Positions 53,301 to 63,698 are shown, counted from the first letter of the stretch. The stretch: DNA of 64,000 nt from Notamacropus eugenii (GCF_028372415.1 NC_092872.1:258317008-258381007); one strand, 5' to 3'. The notes: a model not told the origin generated them from the letters alone. Numbers and translations are program-made.

Positions 53301-56300
53301 TCAGTTTCCCCATCTGTACAAGACCTCTAAGGTCCATCTCAGCTCTAAAAAAAAATTACTCAAATTGGTCTTATTTTCCATTAGTAGAATATCAGCCCCT
53401 TGTGGGCAGGTTCTGGTTTGTTTTTAATCTCGATCTCTCTATCACCTAGCACATTTCCTGGAATACGGCAGATGTGTGACAAATGCTCCTCTAATTGTAT
53501 CAAATGGAATTGAATTAAGTCAATGAATCTAAGTCACAGGGAGACAGATTTCCAGGTGAGTAGAAAAACGAATTTTCTCACTTCAGCAACTACATGGCCA
53601 TGGAAATGAGAAGGACCATGTGACTTAGAGCTGGGAAGGACTACAGAATCCCAGATCTAGAGGCAGGAGGAACTCCAGAGGCCATGGAGTCCAAGCCCCT
53701 CAAGTCCTAGATAAGGAGGTGGACAACACTGATAGTAAGAGGTGGAGTCGTGTTTGAATGCAGATCTAAAGATTACAAGTCCGTTTGAGCTGCGAGCTCT
53801 CCGAACTCAAGAAGTCAATGAGAGGTCAGAGAAATCCTTGTTAAGGTGGTGATAGAGGAGATTCCTGTATTGGGCAAGAGGTTGGATTTTGTGACCTCTA
53901 AGGTCCCTCCTTGATCTGAGTCTCTTTGATTCTATGAACCCCAGCACTTCACAGCTGGGGCAGCAATGGTCCCCTCATTCCCCTGCACTCTTCCTGACTC
54001 AGATCACTTGTCTATCTAGGTCAGTTCACTGCTGGGAAATGGGAACTGAGAAAGTTTGGGAAAGCTGTGCCTGAGAAGTCCCTGCTAGACCCTGCCTGTG
54101 GCAGAATAGCCAATGGGGAAGGATTAGAAGTGGATTAGAAGGGAGGAGGAAGGGGGTGAAACTCACCATCGTCATGCTCATAAGGGATCCAGCTGTGCAG
54201 AGCATTCTTGTGGGTATAGTAGGAATTGCGTTTGGCACACTGCTGGGCTCGGAAGTCCTTGTAGGGGCCCCCGCACTCTTCCATGTTGCAGATCTGATAT
54301 TCATACATGGAGCCTGGGCACTGGCGACCTCCATAGGCTGGGCTGGAGGAAAAACCACAAGGTTTGATGACAGACAGATCATCCCAGGGAATTGACTGAC
54401 ACCTCAGAGATCACCTAATATACCCAGTCCTTCATTTTACAGAAGTGGAAACTGAGGCCCAAAGTGGAGAAGGGACTTGTACAAAATAGTACAAGTTTCA
54501 GAGCTGGAGTCTTTGCCTTATTCTTCTGACTCCAAACCCATGACCCTTTTCACTACAGTATCTATTTGATCTCTCAATCAGCCTATTGCAGGCAGGGGGA
54601 AAGGGGCCTCCTCCAGGTCTCTTTGGAGCACCTTTTTCCCCAATAACCTGTTTTATAACAACTTGTTTTATATTCCTAGCTGGGGCAGCGATGGTCCAGC
54701 CCCTATCCCCTCACTCTCCTCTCCTCCCCCAGTCTCAGATCACTGGCTGATCTAGGTAAGTTCACTGCTGGGGAATGGACCACACTGAGAAAGTTTGGGA
54801 AAGGTATATCTGAGACCATCTTCTCTGAGAAGTCCCTGCTAGCCTGTGAATGGCAGGAAGTCAAATGGGAAGAGAGGGGATTACAAATGGGTAGAAATTA
54901 TTAGGTAGGGAATTTGACCTCATCATAAAGAATTATCTAACATTTAGACCTAGCCAACAGTGTAATGGACTACCTTTGAAGGTAATGAGTTCCGTCACTG
55001 AAAGTGTTCAATGATTAGACAACCATATTAGGAAGGATCCCTGATACTGAACTGCAAACTGGAATTGAAGGTTCCTCATAACTCTTTGATGTTAAGATTC
55101 TATGATTCAAAGATGATATAAGGCAGCAGAAAGAGTCAAAGGCAGAAGACGTGGGTTCCTATCCCACCTTTGCCACTTCATACTTGTGTCACCTTGGGCA
55201 AGTCACTTAGCCCCTTTAGGCTTGTTTCCTCATCTGTGAAATGGGGTGAGTGGATTAGATAGCCACTAATGTCCCACCCAGCTCAACAGCTATAACTAAG
55301 CATTCATCAAGAAATAAGCAATGGTTGAGATCTGTTGTCCTCTCAGACTAGAGAGATTCAGAATTCTGGAGGGCTCCATTTAAAGAAATGGAATTGCTTT
55401 GAGGGATCACACCTCTTTGGACCTCAGATGAGTGTTCCCTCCCTGGGAGAGCCATTTGAAATAATAATATCTAACACTTTGCTGGCACTTTCTCCACAGC
55501 AACTCTTTGAGGCAGAAAAAGCCAGGATTATTATGCCCATTTTAGAGATAAGTAAACTGAGAACCAGAGAGTTACAGGGACTGGCCCAAGATCACAGAGC
55601 TAGCAAATGTCTGAGCCAGGACTTAGACCCAGGTTCTTGGGCTTGAAGCTGGGCTGACACTCAGGAGAGAGGCAGGTGTATTCAGCCTGGAAGGATAAAA
55701 GCTGATAAAGAATAAACTGGAAGCCTACATAATCATGAAGTAGGATGGAGAGAAAAGCAGGGTGGACTTCACTGCCAAGTCCACATATCCTGAAAGGAGA
55801 GGAAGTTTAGGACAAAGTAGAGGATGGCCAGCTTCATGGAGGGAGTTGGCAAATAGCTTCCCAAACAAATTTCCCTGTGAAGTAGCCTGGGATGAAAAAA
55901 TGATGGTGGTCAAGGAGTATTTGATAAATTCATGGACAACAGATCACAAAGCAGATTTTGTATAAAAAGCCATTGGGAGGCACATCCTTGACCTTTAAAG
56001 ACATCTGGGCACTCCCATATCATATCATCACTTTATCTGCCATAAAATCCTAGGCTGGAATGACCACTGGTCAGTTTCTTTCTTCTTTCTATGCCTACTT
56101 GACCTATTCATTCATTGACTCATACATTCATTCAAGAAACAGTTATTAAGTATAAGCCACATCACAGGAAAATTCTAGAACTGGAATACCTCATTGGGAG
56201 CAACCTCAGAACACAGAGGGTGAAAGGTTTGCAGGACCTCAGAACACAGAATATCAAAGTTAGAAGGAAACAGAACTAGGATGTTTGAGTTGGGAGGGAT

Positions 56301-56672
56301 GCTGGAACAGAGGTGTCAAACACCTTCCCCACTCCTGAGTGCTGCCTGAACCATAATAAAATGTAACTGGGAAGTGTTTAACAAAATAAATAAAAATCTA
56401 ATATAATATATCTATTAATTTGTGGCTGTCTAACATCTAGCTTGCCTTTCTGTTTTAATTTGACACCACTGTCTAAGAAAATAGAACATCAAAGCTTTGA
56501 GGGACGTTGGGGGCAGAGATCAAAGTTAGAAGGAACCTTAGAACTTGAATTCAGAGCTTAGCGTTGGAACATAGAATGTTAGATTTGGCAGCAAACAGAA
56601 CACAGAAACAGAAAGTCAGACCTAGAAGGAATCTTAGAAACTATCTAATTCATCCTCTTCATTTTATGAGAC

Positions 56673-56753
<81 letters not shown>

Positions 56754-59118
56754 GGAAGGAAGGAAGGAAGGAAGGAAGGAAGGAAGGAAGGAAGGAAGGA
56801 AGGAAGGAAGGAAGGAAGGAAGGAAGGAAGGAAGGAAGGAAGAGTGAGAGAGAGAAGGAAAGAAAGAAAGAAAGAAACTGAGGCACAGAGAAGGGAAAGA
56901 TCCAACAGCTAGTAAATAGCATATGGAGTTTCCCCCTCCATTCATCTCTGCCCCTTCCAGAGGATCCTCCTGCCTCACCCTCCCACCTTGGGCCAATCCC
57001 AGCTTCAAGGCTGAAGGCTGCACTCACGGTGGGTTGGTGCAGCTGCGGCTCCTGGAACGCACCCCGCCCCCACACGTCCTGGAGCAGGAGCTGAACTTGG
57101 TCCAGGAGCTCCAGCTGCCGTCCTGGCCATAGGGTTGTTCTGACGTCTTCCAGATGCAATGGCCTTTAAAACACCACTGGGAAAGAGGAGATGATTCGAG
57201 GGTCACCTCTGGGCCTGACTCTTCCCAAGTCCCAATTAAGGGGTTAACGAGATGACAAAGCAGATTCCTACAATTTTCTTTGGTTTGTAAGAAACCTTCA
57301 AGGTTGGTTGGTATCCTTTCTGAAGTGACATGTGGGATCTTCTATCCCTACAGACCCATAGCATAATGTAAAGGAAAGAATGATGAATGTGGGGTCAAAG
57401 AATCCTGAGTTCAAACCCTAGCTCTGAAATGTATTTTGAAGCTGTGTGACCCTGAGCGAAGCACTATAAGCCTCAGTTTACCCATGTGTAAAATGGAAAT
57501 GATAAAAATACAGTAACCTACTTTTTTTCAGGGTGGTTACAAGGTAGTGTTTCTGTAAACCTTAAAGCATTAGGAAAAAGGAGGTTGTAAAATTCACTCC
57601 CTTACACCAAAATCAAGAGGGAAAGAGTTGACAGCAAAGTGGAAGGATGGAGGTGGGAGGAGAGATGGGCAATAAGACAAAGTTTACCCATGCCATTGGC
57701 TACTGGAGACTTTCTGAGTGGGAAGATGGAACATGAAACTCTCTTGGGGAAGACAGCTATTGGGAGAGCTGGTACAAAGACTTAGTCATGGCTAAGCCCC
57801 AGTCCTCTGAGTTGGGTCATCTCCAACCAAAAAAGCTTGTCGCTCTACTGGCCAGGAAGCCCCACCTCCCTCTTTTCTGATCTCAGACTTGGGCCTAAGG
57901 GATTCCACAGAGCAGAAAACCCTCCCTTGATAAAGGAGGAAAAGAAGCCCAGAAGGAAAAGTGACTTGTCCAGGGTCACACAGCCAGGTCTCATCCACTG
58001 ATCCTGCCCATGGACCATTCAGTGACCACTGCAGCACTAGGCCTGCTTAAGGTGGGAAGTATCTGCTTGAGTGGGCAGAGAGAAACAGGAGACCCTGGAG
58101 GTTGGAAACGTATATGGGTGCTGACCTCCCCTGTGCCTCTCTGGCCTGATCATTAACAAAGAAGTAGGTGACCTAGCCGCAGGAAAAGGGTCTGTCCCCT
58201 TCTTCCTTTCAAAGCTCTGATCCCTCTGCTCCCAGGAATCCCCAAGGATCAGCAAGGGGCTGGACACAAAGGAAGGGAGGGGAAGGGGAAGCAGAGGTGG
58301 AAGGGGAGGAGAAAAGGGTAATAAAGAGAAGAGACGAGAGGAGAAGCACAAATTTAGTGCCCACTATGTGCCAGGCACTGTGTTAAGCACTTTACCAAAA
58401 TTATGTCATTTGGTCCTCACAACCCTGGGAGATGGGTGCTATCACTATGCCCATTTCATAGATAAGAAAAGTGAGGCAGAGTGACTTTCCCAAGTGACTT
58501 TCCCAGGGTCACACAACTAGTAAGTGAACTCAGGTATTCCTAACACTAGGCCAAGTGCTCTAGCCCTGTGCCACCTAGCTATGGTATAATAATAGCATTC
58601 TGAACATCAATAGCACTTTTAACACATCAGACTTGGAGGAAACTTCAGAGACCACTAACCCAACTACTTCGCTTTACAGAGGAGGAAACTGAGGCGCTCT
58701 TGAAGGAGGTGACTTGTGCAAAGTGACAGGATGATTAAGCCTCAGACCCCAGACTCGCTGGTCTGCCCAGCCTGTGCCAGGATGCTACGTGACAAGAGAC
58801 CAAAACCAAATGGGGGAAAGAGGCCCTGCTGATGGGAATCGACTAACAGGATTCCAAAGCCCAGCCAGCTCCGGGGGACCCCGTGCCAGGCTCTGGGCAC
58901 CAACTTGGTTGAGCCCAAGCTGACTGCCTGAAACTAGGCCAAGACTCCCAAGAACAAAACACACACACAGACAGGGAAGGAAAAGGAGACAACCATCCCC
59001 CTCAGCCCCACTCCCAACCAGGACTCTGACATTCCATTCAACGTGCAGGAGGCATAGGGTTTTCCCAGGGTACCCTAGTTTGTGGAGTATGAATGTGCGT
59101 GTGTGTTGTGTGTGTATT

Positions 59119-59163
<45 letters not shown>

Positions 59164-62100
59164 AAGGAAGGGGGAAAAGAAGAGGGAGAGGTGGGAAGAC
59201 AGAGAAGTGAGACAGAAAAAGACAGAAAGGAGAGACAGAGAGAAGACAGACAGAGAGAGAGAGAGAGGAGAGGGAGGAGAACAAGAGAGAGGGGTAAGGA
59301 GAGGGGTAAGGGGAATGGGACAGTGCCCCAAGGCTTCCTGGCCTCCCCATTCTGCTCTGACACCCCCACCCCCAGCTGAGGTGGGGTACCTTGCCTGTGG
59401 CGCACTCAGTCCCGTCCAGGGGTGGCCCCTTCTTAGTTTTGCAGAAGTACGGGTTGTCAGGGTGGCTGCACCACAGCTGTTTGCAAGAGTCAAAAGTTCT
59501 GAACTGTAAGACAAGACCGATGTCAAAAAAAACTTGGGTTTGACTCCTACGAGCTACGTCACTTAACATCTCTGGGCTCAGTTTCCCATCTGTAAAATGA
59601 GGGAAGGGAAAGAAGCATAAGCATTTCTATAATGCCTCCTATGTTCCAGGCACTGTGCCAAGCCCTTTGCAACGATTATCTCACTTGATCCTCACAAGAG
59701 CACTGGAAGGTGAGTGCTATTTGTAAAGGTGAGAAACTGAGACAGACAGTGTTTAAGTGACTTGCCCAGGTTCACACAGCTAGGAAGTATCTGAGGTTGA
59801 CAGGATGACAAATCCATGTGAGGGCTCTTTCAATCCTGAGAGTCCCTGGGTCTACACCACCCTCTGCCTGTTTCTTTTCCTCAAGTCTCATCCTCCCCCA
59901 CCCCAACTCCCAACAAATAAGTTCCCCACAATTTTCTTGTATCTCTTGCTGCACTCAGCAGAGACACAGGGAAGAAACAACAGGCAAATCACAACACAAC
60001 AGAGGTGGAAGGCCCTTCAAACATGGAAGGACCAGAATGTCCTAGTGAGAGAGAGAGTACTGAATCTGGAGCCAGAGGACTGGGGTTCAAATTCTTCCAT
60101 CTCTATCACTCCCCTGTGTGGCCTTGACAAGTCACAACATTTCTGGCCTCAGTTTCCACATCTGTAAAATGAGGTTCAACCAAATGGGTCTGAGACCCCT
60201 TCTTGGACCATCCCCTTCCCAGCGATGCCTCATATTGCCCAGACTTCACCACCATGATCCAACTGCCTTTTCACCCTAGAATGACCCTTCACCATGCCAG
60301 CCCCCTTCTCCCACTGGTGAGTATCTTTCATGGCCTCCATTTTGGGAATCAGCCATGGCCAGCCATCATCCTAGAGGTGCTCCCCAGACCTTGCTGGTTA
60401 TGTCCCAGTGAGAGCAGCTCCCTCCCTCTGACCCCCCACTCTTCCACTCCCTTCTCCATGTTATTTTTTCTTGTTACTGAGGTATTGGCATGTTCCATTT
60501 TTTCATTACAAATATTTAGAGATTGTGCACACTTCCTGTGAGCTCCTGAGAGAGCTCCTCTAACAGCGTCAAACAGCTGAGCCGAACAAATGAATGGGTG
60601 ATCTCATTGGAAAGTGTGAGCACATCCCCACATCTGGGGCACCCCAGATATACCTCCTGCCCTCCCCCTTGGGGAAAAAAAGAAAAAGAAACTCCTTGTG
60701 ATGAATATGCACATTCAAGGGAGACAAATTCCCTTAGTGGCTGGATACAGAGAGAGAAAGAGGGAGAGATAGAGAGGCAGATGTGTGTATGGGCTGTGTG
60801 TGTACATATGGTGTGTATATATATATATATATATAGGTATATACACATGCCATCACACACATACACATATATAATATACTATTATACATACACAATATAT
60901 ATATGTATATATGTATATGTGTGTGTATATACATATATATACATATATATATATAAAATCCCTCTGTGCCCTGAATCTGTAACATCTTGGTAATGAATGG
61001 CATGTGTTGTCCTCCCTCCACTAGACTGTAACCCCTTGAGGACAGAGAATGTCCTTTCTTTTGAGGTACATAATAGGTGCTTAATAAATGCTTATTACTT
61101 ACTTTCCCACCTAGAATGCCAGACCTTAGATCCTAGCACACAGAAAGGCAGCACCAAGAGGCTCCTCATCAATAATCTCTTCCAACCAACTCATTTTACA
61201 GGTGAGAAAATGGCAGCTCAGCCTGGGCCTGACTCCTTCAATGATGCTAAGAGCTAAGAAAGGGCCCCTAGGCTGACAGAAGCCCAGCCTGTTTCCCACT
61301 CCTTCCTGCAGGGCCAGTGGATGGGTGGCACCCAGGGTCTGTACTCACTGCCGTGCAGGTCTGATAGCCAACACCAAAGTCGAATCGGCACTGCTCATCC
61401 ATGGAGTAATCAATCCCAGGAAGCTCAGGCAGCTGGGGCCACTGGTGCTCAAAGGGGTCATCCAGGAGGCAGTCGTAGGAGCTGTGGGGACATGAGGGAT
61501 AACCAGGAGGGGGGCAGTCAGCTGGGTTTAGGCTTGCACAGGAAAGGGATGCCATCTCTACACTTTAGGACCAGAGCAAGGTCCTCAAATCTGCACCTCC
61601 GTCCTCATTCCTCCCTTCAGGCTGGCAGATGGTGAAACTGCTTCCAGTAGAGATCAGCAAGAAGTCCCCCTGCACCTTGCCCACCCTACCTTCCCCCTTC
61701 ACTTGGGTCATGGCCAAATTGGGCCAAACTTCTCAAACCCTTCCCTGACTCCCTGATCTTCCTCCATCTGAGTTCTCCAGTCCCTCCCAGACCACCCAGC
61801 CATTCAACCCTCCCCTAGGATGTGATAGTAACAGAAAGGCTCCCAGATGTTCAGTGGACCTCCACCAATGGGTACAGACTTGGGCATCCTCAACCCAACG
61901 TGGGCCCAGGGTCCCTGAGGCCGTGAGATGCTGGGAGGGTGAGTGAGACCAGGGTGGGATCTCAGGTTAAGCTGAGCTATGGCCTAGCTCTCCACGACAG
62001 AGGACTTGGAAGAGGGAGCATCTATCTCTTTTTTTATTTTACTTGTTTTCAGTGTTCTACAATCACTTCCATATAGCTTAGATTTTTCCTCTCCCTCCTT

Positions 62101-63402
62101 CTCCTTCCCCTCTACCTCCACTCTCCCTCCCTGAGACAGCATGCAATTTTGTATAGGTTCTACACATACATTCCTATTAAATACATTTTCACCTTAGTCA
62201 TGTTGCATAGAAGAATTAAAGTGAATGGGGGAAATCATAAAACAAACCAAAACATAATACAAAAGAAAATGATCTGCTACATTCTGCGATCGGATTCCAT
62301 AGTTCTTTCTCTGGATGTGGAAGGCATTTTGCCTTAAGAGACCATTGGGAATTTTTTAAGTCCTTGCATTGCAATGAAGGACTAAGTCTACCAGAAAAAA
62401 AATCCTTGCACACTGTGGTTGTTGCTGTGTACAAAGTTCTCCTGGTTCTGCTCCCTTCGCTCAGCATCAGGTCATATAAGTCTTTCCAGGCCTCTCTGAA
62501 GTCTTCTTGTTCATCATTTCTTATGGCACAATAGTATTCCATTACATTCATATACCACAATTTATTCAGCCATTCCGCTATTGATGGGCATCCCCTTGAT
62601 TTCCAGTTTTTGGCCACCACAAAGAGAGCCGCTATAAATATTTTTGTACATGTGGGACCTTCTCCCATTTCTATGATCCCTTTATACAGTCCTAGAAGGG
62701 GTATTGCTGGATCAAAGGGTATGCACATTTCTGTAGCCCTTTGGGCATAGCTCCAAATTGCTCTCCAGAATGGTTGGATCAGTTCACAAGGGAGCATCTA
62801 TCTCTTTAGAGTCATCTGTCAAATGCAAGAAGCCTCTGAGGCCTAGTGATTAGAGCACTAAGGAGACCTGCATTCAAATCTTACCTCTGATACCCCCTGT
62901 ATGACCTTGGACAAGCTCTACCTCTCTTATCCTCAGTTCACTCATCTGTAAAATGGGGATAATAGCACATTCCCACCTCATGGGGTCATTAAGGGAATCA
63001 ACACTGCCAAAATGGGAGCTCTCATTTACACTATTAAGGATCATCCTAGTGGGTGGGTGTGATAGGGGAGGCAGGTAGGAGGGACAGAACCACTTTGGTC
63101 TAGTCTGGGATTCTGTGCCATGTGGGTGGCTGACTATTCCATCTACATCTAGGGCCAGACCAAATATGGCACTACCCCCACTAAACTATGGGGCTCCTGC
63201 CCAGGGCCCCTTGAGTACTTCAGCAGCCTGGGGGTGGGGGAGGGAAGGAAACACCTACTGTATGTAACGATTCAGCTCCTGTTTGCTACAGCGGGACCAG
63301 TGGTAACGGTGGAAGGCGGCCTGCACCAGCGGTGCCATGATACTGCCCATGCTTGTCTCGTCAGCGCATCGGTTCCCCTGGCCATCATGTTCCATGCCTA
63401 GC
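39763..63402 (-). CDS. ADAMTS14: ADAMTS14, last 15 coding exons (5' part outside window)
   Basis: Exons in transcript order: 63402-63259, 61481-61349, 59503-59390, 57176-57028, 54342-54167, 51995-51862, 48766-48643, 48083-48003, 46555-46392, 44944-44776, 44204-44072, 42734-42527, 41608-41479, 41277-41167, 40331-39763. All borders are AG/GT and all phases join, giving 845 residues and a stop. ADAMTS14 is a secreted zinc metalloprotease of the ADAMTS2/3/14 group that removes N-propeptides from fibrillar procollagens. Domains in order: end of protease, disintegrin-like, TSP1-1, cysteine-rich, spacer, TSP1-2 to -4, PLAC, Pro-rich tail. ADAMTS14 rather than ADAMTS2 or 3 is chosen for the tail ending PPAASPIT (human PAASPVT), for QPIRRR-type TSP1-2 sequence and for TBATA as neighbour. 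From the usual 22-exon gene these are exons 8-22. No frame damage seen. Confidence 0.98.
41167..41277 (-). CDS. ADAMTS14: ADAMTS14 exon: linker before PLAC
   Basis: 111 bases, phase 1 at both ends. Encodes [31 protein letters not shown] and VNKISS. Poorly conserved except for the ends (human GQWVPQ and INKISS), as expected for a linker. Acceptor 'aaattaacag', donor tcaa|gtaagt. Confidence 0.94.
41479..41608 (-). CDS. ADAMTS14: ADAMTS14 exon: TSP1-4
   Basis: Encodes [40 protein letters not shown] and ACP. Completes the fourth thrombospondin repeat begun by GAWSQ in the exon before. Acceptor 'cttggggacag', donor cctg|gtgagt. Confidence 0.97.
42527..42734 (-). CDS. ADAMTS14: ADAMTS14 exon: TSP1-3 and first residues of TSP1-4
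   Basis: Encodes [60 protein letters not shown] and [12 protein letters not shown] is a glycosylation site also present in human (SNGTH). Acceptor 'ctctctaag', donor cag|gtgagc, phase 0. Confidence 0.97.
43055..43260 (+). repeat. Compound (GA)n (CAGA)n microsatellite
   Basis: (GA)n to about 43109, (CAGA)n to about 43150, then diverged CAGA/CACA/GAGA blocks. Intron of ADAMTS14. Confidence 0.97.
43615..43866 (+). mobile_element. hAT-like MITE, copy 2
   Basis: Shares 'tgtttaacaaccagctctcc', 'agtctagacaatcaacaa' and 'ggcttttgctgatt' with the other copies. The right end '...ccccagcacaccc' is the inverse of the 'gtgtgctgg' that opens copy 1, so the family has terminal inverted repeats. In an ADAMTS14 intron. 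Confidence 0.65.
44072..44204 (-). CDS. ADAMTS14: ADAMTS14 exon: TSP1-2
   Basis: Encodes [40 protein letters not shown] and CAQP. Matches human GIQFTKYGCRRRRDHHMVQR and [18 protein letters not shown]. The basic KKPKPIRRR run may bind matrix polyanions. Phase 2 out at ccctc|gtgagt. Confidence 0.97.
44776..44944 (-). CDS. ADAMTS14: ADAMTS14 exon: end of spacer and start of TSP1-2
   Basis: Acceptor 'ccaaccctag', donor ggag|gtgcgt. Encodes [40 protein letters not shown] and SKTCGG. The [16 protein letters not shown] run opens the second thrombospondin repeat. Confidence 0.97.
45374..45735 (+). repeat. Tandem array of about 33 bp, seeded by a SINE tail
   Basis: About 11 diverged copies of a unit like 'aaggtcccttccagctctga' + 'cattctatgttct', head to tail. 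The unit equals the 3' end of a common SINE/CR1-type sequence ('...ggtcccttccagctctgac'). Unit length varies between about 25 and 40. Located in the ADAMTS14 intron between the 46392-46555 and 44776-44944 exons. Confidence 0.82.
46392..46555 (-). CDS. ADAMTS14: ADAMTS14 exon: spacer domain, part 2
   Basis: Encodes [40 protein letters not shown] and [15 protein letters not shown]. Human: [20 protein letters not shown] and [14 protein letters not shown] is a possible N-glycosylation site. Donor ctg|gtgagt, phase 0. Confidence 0.97.
47203..47347 (+). repeat. CA and TA microsatellites
   Basis: CA at 47203-47240 and pure TA at 47312-47347, with further ATGT-type imperfect repeats at 46990-47090. 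Intron of ADAMTS14. Confidence 0.95.
47735..47985 (+). repeat. Marsupial SINE
   Basis: 'tagagcatcaggcctggact', 'gggaccttgggtaagtcact', 'ctcatctgtaaaatggggac' and 'gtcaaacaagatcattgtaa'. Antisense in ADAMTS14, ending just 18 bases before the 48003-48083 exon. Confidence 0.8.
48003..48083 (-). CDS. ADAMTS14: ADAMTS14 exon: spacer domain, part 1
   Basis: 81 bases, phase 1 at both ends: [20 protein letters not shown] and [18 protein letters not shown] is typical of the start of the ADAMTS spacer. A symmetric exon, so skipping would keep the frame. Acceptor 'catccattcag', donor g|gtaatg. Confidence 0.96.
48643..48766 (-). CDS. ADAMTS14: ADAMTS14 exon: end of cysteine-rich domain
   Basis: Encodes [40 protein letters not shown] and P. 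The [11 protein letters not shown] motif closes the cysteine-rich domain of ADAMTS proteases. No ATG-opened frame marks this exon; it is found from its splice borders (gccaacag, ccag|gtgagc) and similarity. Confidence 0.96.
49080..49325 (+). mobile_element. hAT-like MITE, copy 3
   Basis: Shares 'tttttaacaaccgactctt', 'atctagacaatcaacaaa' and 'gtggtgtttgctgattt', ending 'ggctccagcaccc'. In the same intron as the L2 3' end that follows it. Confidence 0.65.
49360..49482 (+). repeat. L2 LINE 3' end fragment
   Basis: Shows 'ttagattgtaagcaccttga' 'gggcagg' ... 'gcacttagtacgctacctgg' ... 'aataaatg', the usual L2 3' end. Antisense in an ADAMTS14 intron. Confidence 0.75.
50757..50985 (-). repeat. Marsupial SINE, full length
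   Basis: From 'gttgttgttctatcatgtcc' through 'tggtttgccatttcttctcc' to 'tgcactacctagctgcccc'. Sense orientation within the ADAMTS14 intron. Confidence 0.85.
51862..51995 (-). CDS. ADAMTS14: ADAMTS14 exon: cysteine-rich domain
   Basis: Encodes [40 protein letters not shown] and GECV, differing from human at a single residue (SED for SAD). Acceptor 'cttctggcag', donor gtg|gtaggt, phase 1 in and 0 out. Confidence 0.97.
54167..54342 (-). CDS. ADAMTS14: ADAMTS14 exon: end of TSP1-1 and start of cysteine-rich domain
   Basis: Acceptor 'tttcctccag', donor gatg|gtgagt. Encodes [40 protein letters not shown] and [18 protein letters not shown]. This frame is not the longest open one here: a different frame also stays open through the region and is a shadow. 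Confidence 0.96.
56308..56471 (+). mobile_element. Short DNA transposon with hAT-like terminal inverted repeats
   Basis: Opens 'cagaggtgtcaaac' and closes 'tttgacaccactg', which are inverses except for one base. CAG-initial termini of this form are hAT-like. The middle ('tttaacaaaataaata') also occurs near 34420, where a second, 3'-diverged copy starts at about 34366 ('atcaaacccact'). Confidence 0.6.
56673..56875 (+). repeat. Compound (GA)n (GGAA)n microsatellite
   Basis: (GA)n at about 56696-56750, then about 22 GGAA units at 56751-56841, then GAGA and AAAG. GGAA arrays can bind ETS factors. Intron of ADAMTS14. Confidence 0.97.
57028..57176 (-). CDS. ADAMTS14: ADAMTS14 exon: end of disintegrin-like domain and TSP1-1
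   Basis: Encodes [20 protein letters not shown], then [20 protein letters not shown]. The WSSW and CSRTCGGG motifs mark the central thrombospondin type 1 repeat, where W residues are commonly C-mannosylated. Phase 0 in, phase 2 out at a gtgagt donor. Confidence 0.97.
58340..58585 (-). repeat. MIR-like SINE
   Basis: 'gcccactatgtgccaggcac', 'cccatttcatagataagaaa' and 'ctctagccctgtgccaccta'. A similar copy, truncated, lies at 59605-59790. Confidence 0.75.
59097..59161 (+). repeat. GT microsatellite
   Basis: About 20 GT units after a few diverged ones, followed by a GA-rich stretch to 59310. Intron of ADAMTS14. Confidence 0.95.
59390..59503 (-). CDS. ADAMTS14: ADAMTS14 exon: disintegrin-like domain
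   Basis: Exactly 38 codons, phase 0 at both ends: [20 protein letters not shown] then [18 protein letters not shown]. Nearly identical to human over [20 protein letters not shown]. Acceptor 'gtcttacag', donor aag|gtaccc. Confidence 0.97.
60815..60955 (+). repeat. TA-rich and ATATGT microsatellites
   Basis: (TA)n at 60819-60835 and mixed (TA/TG/CA)n at 60850-60955. Intron of ADAMTS14. Confidence 0.9.
61349..61481 (-). CDS. ADAMTS14: ADAMTS14 exon: start of disintegrin-like domain
   Basis: Acceptor 'tgtccccacag', donor gca|gtgagt. Encodes [40 protein letters not shown] and TCTA. Human reads [20 protein letters not shown] and [20 protein letters not shown]. Links the protease to the cysteine-rich disintegrin-like module. 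Confidence 0.97.
62013..62806 (-). mobile_element. 5'-truncated L1 with 18-bp target-site duplication
   Basis: The element (62031-62788) lies in the ADAMTS14 intron between the first two visible exons, in the same orientation as the gene. Perfect 18-bp direct repeats (agggagcatctatctctt) flank it at 62013-62030 and 62789-62806. Its 5' part encodes the C-terminal end of L1 ORF2: [36 protein letters not shown] and [16 protein letters not shown], uninterrupted for about 190 codons. It ends in a 3' UTR and a short A-rich tail. The intact duplication and open frame suggest a fairly recent insertion. Confidence 0.93.
63259..63402 (-). CDS. ADAMTS14: ADAMTS14 exon: end of metalloprotease domain
   Basis: Starts with the last base of a codon and encodes [35 protein letters not shown] and [12 protein letters not shown]. 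The H of LGMEHD is the third zinc ligand of HEXXHXXGXXH; the HEXXH itself must be in the next exon upstream, beyond the window. IMAP is the Met-turn. Donor gtaggt, phase 2. First exon of the gene that is visible. Confidence 0.97.
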
Positions 63403-63643
63403 CTAGGAGAAAGGTCCCTGAGCTGGGCCCCCAGGGACACTCCCCAGCAATGGCAGAGAGGGTAGCCCAGGCAAAGTAGGAGGGGGTCCAATGGCCAATG
63501 CCCAAATCTGGCTCTAGACCCCCTGCCTTGCTGTGGGACCCTGGGCAAACTTCCTCAGTGCACCCTCTTCTCAGACCATGGGATGGGATGGGGGTCAGGG
63601 AATCCCTTCCCAAACCAGCCAGTCCCAACCAGAAACCTCCATT

Positions 63644-63649
<6 letters not shown>

Positions 63650-63693
<44 letters not shown>
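63650..63693 (+). repeat. CA microsatellite
   Basis: About 22 CA units, in the intron before the first visible ADAMTS14 exon. Confidence 0.97.

Positions 63694-63698
<5 letters not shown>

Noticed and set aside
56645-57159. Long open frames of Ser/Phe/Leu/Pro on -
   Set aside because: Translation of the GA/GGAA microsatellite; only the 57028-57176 part is a real exon, in its own frame.
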